This document shows, piece by piece, positions 52,301 to 61,300 of a DNA stretch of 64,000 nucleotides. The position numbers and the translations under genes are program-made. The stretch covers positions 31,012 through 95,011 of the forward strand of contig CAMPET010000057.1 in NCBI GenBank assembly GCA_946803715.1, in the 5' to 3' direction. The notes under the pieces are model-generated. The model worked only from the letters and a program-made list of their open reading frames with translations, was not told where the DNA came from and ran no database searches. How positions within the stretch are numbered: position 1 is the first letter of the stretch; every line of letters starts with the position of its first letter. The stretch comes from Beroe ovata. Taxonomy: Eukaryota; Ctenophora; Nuda; Beroida; Beroidae.

Positions 52301-55300
52301 TCGAACTTCCATCTAATTGTTGAATTCAGTGGAGATGCCGTCAGGATGCAGGAGAGGGTAATGTTTGCCGATACAAGAATATAGGTTCCATTAACACTTG
52401 GAGTTATAACAGCACCTGAGAGGAATTATATTGTTTAGGAAACTTTTCATGTATTCAGTTGAAAATGCTGTTGGTTCACTCCATTAATTATGGAATAACT
52501 GCTTGTCCATCCCTATAACATGACAATTCTATCTAGAATACCAGCTACACAAAAATAGGATTTAAACATCACCTAGCGTTAAGAGCTGTGTCGTGTTTGA
52601 TTCTCCGACAGTTGTCAAGTCATAGGACACACTGCAAGTAAATACTTCATCCTTCACGGCATTGGTTATTGTCAGAGTTGAAACTTTTTCATATGAACCA
52701 TCCACTTCAAGATCAACAAGGACACCATTCTCGGGAACATCTGTTCTGTTGGCTACATTCCATGAAACAGAAACCACATCACCTTTGGCCGAGCAAGTGA
52801 AAACCTCGTCACTTGACCCAACAAGTGTATAAACAAGCTCATGAGACAGAATGAATTCTCGTGTGTAGAAAGTCTCAGCATTAGAAGAATATGTCTGCAC
52901 AAAACTATTCTGACTAGGGACACTGTATGTGACTTTGCAGACCAATGGTGAATTGGCAGTGATGTTGGTTATACCCTCAGTCAAAGAACTTATTGTCCAG
53001 GATATTTCTCCAGCTACACTGTCATCTGAAATAATACAATTACAATAGAAGGTTCCGAAATCGATATGGCTTTAGGTAAAATGGCTAGATGGATTCTTTA
53101 CCAGGAAATATCACATTGAAACTATAGGTGAGTATTGAGTACTAACTGGTAGTAGAAAGGGGATATTCTGTTGTGATAAGCTGATCAGTAAAGTAGAAGT
53201 CTGCAGTTGTAGTTACTCCAGACAAATAAGTGAATGTACAGATGAAAGTCTCTTCCTCATTCATGTATCCATACCAATTTCCAGAGGCAGTACCCAAAAG
53301 GGTGTTGTCTGAATCGAAATTACGAATATGAGCTTGATCTTGTCGCTAGTGAGCAGCATCAACTAAAAACTAAGGTGTACCATAGAAAATGAACCATACC
53401 TTCAATGTAATACAATGTGATGTTTTCTCCCGTTACTTCAACATTGTCCGAGTAGATGAATTTGCAGGTGACGGTATCGGATGTTGAATTATGATCAAAA
53501 TCTAGCTCAGCCTCATGAGTGTAGTTAGTTGTCTGCAATCTGGTAGTCATTGCAGTAATATTTGTACCAAGCAGAGAACTCCATTCCACGCTTACAACAG
53601 CATCTCCATATGCTGTACAAGACAGAGTGACTGTGGAAGTATCAGCTCCCATGAAGTACAAAGTTGTTGGAGTTTCAACTTCCCTGACATAAAGGACAAA
53701 GTCTTCTGATGTTAAACCGCCAACTGTTGGCCATGTGACACTGCAAGAGTATGCACCAGAATTTGTGCCAGTTGATTGCAATATGGTGTATGTTGTCTGA
53801 GTCTCAGCAGGTATCACATTTCCTTCGTAATACCAAACAACAGTTGGTGATAGAGATGAACTTGTGATATCGCATGTCAGGGTAATATTTGACATAGAAT
53901 AGAAAATAGGACTGCTAGCAGTTACTTTTGCACCTGCAAAACGAGGATCATTAATTAGACAGATATAAAAAGAAATAGTAGTCATTACTGCTTTTTAATG
54001 ATAGGTTATTCCACAAAACAAATGCATCAATAAAACTTACTCAAAAAGTCCAGCTGGACAGTTTCATCTTCAGATCCACCCAGGGTGTAAGTGACAGTAC
54101 AAGTGAAAACTTCATCCTTCACTGTATTGCTGATGTTGAGTTGAGATACAACCTCAGTGGAGGTATTAGTGGTCAACCTCACACTGACACCATTCTCATT
54201 CACATCTGATCTTCCTTCTACATTCCAAAGCAATGACTGTATATCGCCTTTGGCAGTACAGGTAAAGGTTTCGCTACTTGATCCTTTGATCGAGTATTGA
54301 GAGGTTGGGCTGGCAGAGATCTCACGAACAAAGTACTTGGTACTGTGTTCATAAGTATATTTTTGAGTGAAATCATCCTGGCTATTCATTCTGTAAACCA
54401 CTTTACATCTCAAAGGTTCATTGGCTGTCAGATCATGGGTTAGATTACCCACGGTCCAAACCATTTTTCCATCAGTAGTATCTGCAAATGATTTCTTCAG
54501 GTAAGCATCAGTTGTGTACAGGCATGATTTCAATATTGAAAGATCAATCAATGAATCAATGGATGCATTAATTGCTTACTGATGGAAGCGTTTGGGTAGA
54601 CGTCAATAATATTTGTACTTGCTCCAAAGAAAAGACTGACAGTGACTGTTGGACCATCGATATGTTGATAACTGCAAGTAAATTCTTCACTCCCGCCGAC
54701 ATTTCCATACCAGTTTGTACTTGTGGTAGACAGAGTCACCTCATCTGAAAAACGAGAAATTGGGGCCCTTAAGAGAAAAACAAGCTTAACAATTATTTGG
54801 TCCTTTAGGTTTTGAAATGATAATCTGGCTGCACGATAGAGTGTAATAGGTAGTCAACTTTACATAGTAAAACGATAGAATAATTGCTTTAAGAATTCAA
54901 TAAAAGGAAGTACCTACCTGCTATGAATATAACTGCTATAGTGTCACCAGACAGAGTAACATTGTCATAGGTATAAGTGAAGGCGCAGGTTATATTATCC
55001 TCAGCTACCGAATAAGTGTACTCCAGAATGGCTTCATAGCTGTAGGAACCAGCCACCAAAGTGGCATTCATTCCAGACAAGTCTGTTCCTGATTGTGAAC
55101 TCCATTCTACACCTGACACAGCATCTCCATATGCAGTACAGGTAAGATTAACAGTCGTTGTATCTGCTCCCAAGTAAAATCTCGTTGTAGGAACTTCAAC
55201 ATCCCTTACATTGAGCACATACACCTCAGTATCAAGAGTTCCAACAGTTAACCAAGTAACTTCACAAACATAGCTGCCTGTATCAGAGGGTTGAGCATCA

Positions 55301-58300
55301 ATTAACTGAAGATCAGGACTTGTTTCACCGCTGATGTAACTTCCATCAAATTTCCATTTGACGAGGGAAATGAGAGGAGTAACTGTGTAATTGCAGGACA
55401 GGGTTATACTTGATGAGACAAGGATGTATGATGCACTTTCGCTGGATGATGTGGAGGCACCTGAGAAAAACATCATTAACTTCATATACCTGTTCATTGG
55501 ATATAACCATTTAGATACCTACCTACCAGAGAATTTCAAAAAATGAAAAACCTTCCAATGGAATTGTTGGCCCATAAACATTCTTCTATCACTCACCCAA
55601 AATTGTGAGTTCAGTTGTATTTGATTCACCGCCTCCCAAAAAGTAGACGACAGTGCAAGTAAAGATCTCATCTTCCACTATGTTGGTGACGCTTAGAACA
55701 GAAATCTTTTCATTGGGGTCACTTTGATCAACGTCTACAGTTACTCCATTCCCGGCTGTCCTATTCCCTATATTCCAAGAGACAGAACCCACATCGCCTT
55801 TGCCGGTACAGGTGAAAGTCTCGTCAATAGTCGAAGTGAATGTATAGACAACCTTGGGAAGCAGTACAAATTCACGTGTGTAGAACGTTCCGGAATTTGA
55901 AGAATATGTCTGAGTAAAATTATGTTGATCTGGAACACTATATTCAACATGACATTGCAGTGGGAAAAGGACAGTTATGTCCGTGATTGTGTCAGTCAAA
56001 GTATCCAAATTCCAAGTTATTTGGCCTGGCACACTTGTATCTGAAATGCATCGTTTTATGGATATACATTATGCAGTTACTGACTGAAGAAATAAAGCAA
56101 CAAACAGCATTGTGAATGAATACCGAATGAAGCTCCATACACCATGGTTATTTGGTATTGGTTAAGCTGAATAATGCATCAATTGAAACAAGTCAGTACT
56201 CACTAGTGAAAGCATCAGAATACCGATCAGATATAGGAACTGACTGGAATAAGAAGCTGGCAGTGATATTGACCACAGGATAATAAGGGTATGTGCATAC
56301 AAATGTTTCTTCCCCATCCATGTACCCATACCATAATCCAGACGAAGTATTCAGTCCAATGTCATCTAAGGGTGAATCATTTTATTGCTAATCTAAGTTT
56401 CTCGAATCTATGACTTGAAAACTGAAATGGATCATTCAAAACTTACCGCGATGAGACTGAAAAAGGAATCAAATAAATTATATAGTATTTACCTTCTATG
56501 AATTGCAGAGTAATATTGTCTCCGGTTAATTCAGTATTATCAGCTGTGTAAATGAATTTGCAGGTTACAGTATCCGTTGTTGAATTGTGGTCAAAGTCTA
56601 GCTGAGCCTCATGAGTGTAGTTAGTGGTCTGCAATCTAGTGGTCATTGCAGTCATATTTGTACCAAGCAGAGAACTCCATTCCACACTAACAACAGCATC
56701 TCCATATGCTGTACAAGACAGAGTGACTGTGGAAGTATCAGCTCCCATGTAGTACAAAGTTGATGGAGTTTCAACTTCCCTGACATAAAGTACAAAGTCT
56801 TCTGATGCAAAACTGCCAACTGTTGGCCATGTTACACTGCAGGAGTATGCACCAGAATCGGTGCCAGTTGATTGCAATATGGTGTATGTTGTTTGAGATG
56901 CAGCAGGTATCACATTTCCTTCGTAATGCCAAACAACAGTTGGTGAGAGAGATGAACTTGTGATATCGCATGTCAGGGTAATATTTGACATAGAATAGAA
57001 AATAGGACTGCTAGCAGTTACTGTAGCACCTGCAAAACGAGAATCATCAGAACAATTATGAAAGACGAGATTAAGTCCTTACTACTTGACAGTAATTGGT
57101 CAATGCATTGAAAAGAACTTACTCAAATATTCCAACTGGACAGTTGCGTTTTCAGATCCACCCAGGGTGTAAATAACAGTACAAGTGAAAACTTCATCCT
57201 TCACAGTGTTGGTAATGTTGAGCTGAGATACAACCTCAGTGGAGGTATTAGTGGTCAAGCTCACAACGACACCATTCTCATTTCCATCTGATCTTCCTTC
57301 TACATTCCAAAGTAATGACTGTATATCGCCTTTGGCAGTGCAGGTAAAGGTTTCACTGCTTGATCCTTTGATCGAGTATTGAGAAGTTGGGCTGGCAGAG
57401 ATCTCACGAACAAAGTACTTTGTGCTGTGTACATAAGTATATCTTTGGAGGAAATTATTTTGGCTATTGACTCTGTAAACCACTTTACATCTCAATGGCT
57501 CATTGACTGTCAGATCATGGGTTAGATTACTCACACTCCAAACTATTTCTCCATCACTATTATCTGCAACAAATGATAATTGTAGCACAAGAGACGCATT
57601 TTGAAAACAACTACCTACTTCATCAATGTCCATACTTACTTATAGAAGCATTGGGGTAGATATCAATGATATTTGTACTCGCTCCGAAGAAAAGATTGGC
57701 TGTAATTGCTGGACCATCAACATGTTGATAACTGCAAGTAAATTCTTCACTCGAGCCTACACTTCCATACCAGTTCGTGCTTGTCGTGGTCAGGGTGACT
57801 TCATCTACAAAAATAGTAGGATGATAAAGACAGTACCAATCGTCATTATCAAAATAATTGAATAGTACCTACGAATTTCCATCACCTGCTATGTATATGA
57901 CTGCAATTGGGTCTCCAGATAGAGTAACATTGTCATAGGTATAAGTGAAGGTGCATGTTATATTATCCTCAGCTACCGAATAAGTGTACTCCAGAATCGC
58001 TTCATAGCTGTAGGAACCAGCCACCAAAGTGGCATTCATTCCAGACAAGTCTGTCCCTGATTGGGAACTCCATTCTACACCTGACACAGCATCTCCATAT
58101 GCAGTACAGGTAAGATTAACAGTGGTTGTATCTGCTCCCAAGTAAAATCGTGCTGTAGGAACTTCAACATCCCTTACATTGAGCACATAAATCTCAGTAT
58201 CAAGAGTTCCGACAGTCAACCAAGTAACTTCACAAACATAGCTGCCTGTATCAGAGGGTTGAGCATCAGTTAATTCAAGGTTAGGACTTGTTTCACCACT

Positions 58301-61300
58301 TATGTAAGTTCCATCGAATTTCCATCTGATGGTTGAATTCAGTGGAGATGCCGTCAGGATGCAGGAGAGGGTAATGTTTGAAGATACAAGAATATAGGTT
58401 CCATTAACACTTGGAGATATAACAGCACCTGAGAGTAATTCAGATATTGTAGCTTTTGCTTAGTAACTTTCCTGTATTTATCATCAATTTTAATATTATT
58501 CAGATGATCAAATTGTTTGATTTCAACAATGTTAAATCACCTAATGTAATGAGCTGTGTTGAGTTAGATTCAGCCCCACTAGTCAAAATATAAGACACAC
58601 TGCATGTAAATACTTCATCCTTAATAGCATTTGTTATCGTCAGTGTTGATAATTTTTCATATGAATCATCCACTAGGAGATCAACAAGGACACCATTCTC
58701 AGCAACATCTGTCCTGTTTGCTACATTCCATGAAACAGAAACCACATCACCTTTGGCAGAGCAAGTGAAAACTTCATCACTTGACCCAACAAGTGTATAG
58801 ACAAGTTCAGGGGATAGATGGAATTCACGTGTGTAGAAAGTTTCTGCAGAAGAAGAATATGTCTGCACAAAACTATTCTGACTAGGGACACTGTATGTGA
58901 CTTTGCAGACCAATGGTGAATTGGCAGTGATGTTGGTTATACCCTCAGTCAAAGAACTTATTGTCCAGGATATTTCTCCAGCTACACTGTCATCTGAAAT
59001 AATACAATTACAATAGAAGGTTCCGAAATCGATATGGCTTTAGGTAAAATGGCTAGATGGATTCTTTACCAGGAAATATCACATTGAAACTATAGGTGAG
59101 TATTGAGTACTAACTGGTAGTAGAAAGGGGATATTCTGTTGTGATAAGCCGATCAGTAAAGTAGAAGTCTGCAGTTGTAGTTACTCCAGACAAATAAGTG
59201 AATGTACAGATGAAAGTCTCTTCCTCATTCATGTATCCATACCAATTTCCAGAGGCGGTAACCAGCAGAGTGGTATCTGAAAAAAGTACTAATATTAGCT
59301 TACTTCTTTCATCAGCTGGTGAAACTGAAGAGCGTTCTGTCAAAACTAAGGCGCACCTTCAATATAATGCAGAGTGATGTTTTCCCCAGCTAGTTCAACA
59401 TTGTCTGAGTAGATGAATTTGCAGGTGACAGTATCCGATGTTGAATTATGATCAAAGTCTAGCTCAGCTTCATGAGTGTAGTTAGTGGTCTGCAATCTAG
59501 TGGTCATTGCAGTCAAATTTGTACCAAGCACAGAACTCCATTCCACGCTAACAACAGCATCTCCATATGCTGTACAAGACAGAGTAACTGTGGAAGTATC
59601 AGCTCCCATGTAGTATAAAGTTGTTGAAGTTTCAACTTCCCTGACATAAAGTACAAAGTCTTCTGATGTCAAACTGCCAACTGTTGGCCATGTTACGCTG
59701 CAAGAGTATGCGCCAGAATCGGTGCCAGTTGATTGCAATATGGTGTATGTTGTTTGAGATGCAGCAGGTATCACTGTTCCTTCGTAATACCAAACAACAG
59801 TTGGTGAGAGAGATGAACTTGTGATATCGCATGTCAGGGTAATATTTGTCGTGGAATAGAAAGTTGGGCTGCTAGCAGTTACTGTTGCACCTGAAAAGAA
59901 GCATTTTATAACGTTTGTTCAAAAATGTTTGCAACAAAACCAAATGTGCTCTGGAATCTACAGCATTGGACCAATTTCGTACTAATTTATTGAACAATGA
60001 ACTTTGTTTTTCATTGATTAGTTATTCATTTAACTCTAAGGAGGTGCTAGTGTCAGTCAACAGTGGAAACTGCTCAAAACAGTTAATCGGAAGGTCGCAG
60101 GAAGTCTGTCAAGAAAAATCTCAACTCAGGTCATTAGATGCGCTGAGAGGTTCTATAGGAGATATATTCATTTAGATAATATCAAGTAAAGCTGGTAATC
60201 GACTCACTCAAGAAATCCAGTTGAACAGTGGCATCTTCAGATCCACCCAGGGTGTAAGTAACAGTACAAGTGAAAACTTCATCTTTTACTGTATCGGTGA
60301 TGCTGAGCAGAGATACAACCTCAGTAGAGGTATTAGTGGTTAAGCTCACACTGACACCATTCTCATTGACATCTGATCTTCCTTCTACATTCCAAAGTAA
60401 TGATTGTATGTCGCCTTTGGCAGTGCAGGTAAAGGTTTCGCTACTTGATCCTTTGATCGAGTATTGAGAAGCTGGGCTGGCAGAGATCTCACGAACAAAG
60501 TACTTGGTGCTGTGTTCATAAGTATATCTTTGAGTGAAATTGTCCTGGCTATTCATTCTGTAAACCACTTTACATCTCAAAGGTTGATTGGCTGTCAGAT
60601 CATGGGTTAGATTACCCACGGTCCAAACCATTTTTCCATTACTCGTATCTGCAAAAAACATTTATCCTAGTAAAATTCATGAAACGTATTTTGAAAAAAG
60701 CTCCCTACTTCATCAATGCCCATACTTACTAATTGAAGCATTGGGGTAGACATCAATGATATTTGTACTCGCTCCAAAGAAAAGATTGGTAGTGATTGCT
60801 GGACCATCTACATGTTGATAACTGCAAGTAAATTCTTCACTTGAGCCTACACTTCCATACCAGTTCGTGCTTGTCGTGGTCAGGGTGACTTCATCTACAA
60901 AAATAGTAGGATGATAAAGACAGTACCAATCGTCATTATCAAAATAATTGAATAGTACCTACGAATTTCCATCACCTGCTATGTATATGACTGCAATTGG
61001 GTCTCCAGATAGAGTAACATTGTCATAGGTATAAGTGAAGGTGCAAGTGATATTATCCTCAGCTACCGAATAAGTGTACTCCAGAATCGCTTCATAGCTG
61101 TAGGAACCAGCCACCAAAGTGGCATTCATTCCAGACAAGTCTGTCCCTGATTGTGAACTCCATTCTACACCTGACACAGCATCTCCATATGCAGTACAGG
61201 TGACATTGACAGTTGTGGTATCTGCTCCCAGGTAGAATCGTGTTGTAGGAACTTCAACATCCCTTACATTGAGCACATACACCTCAGTGTCAAGGATTCC

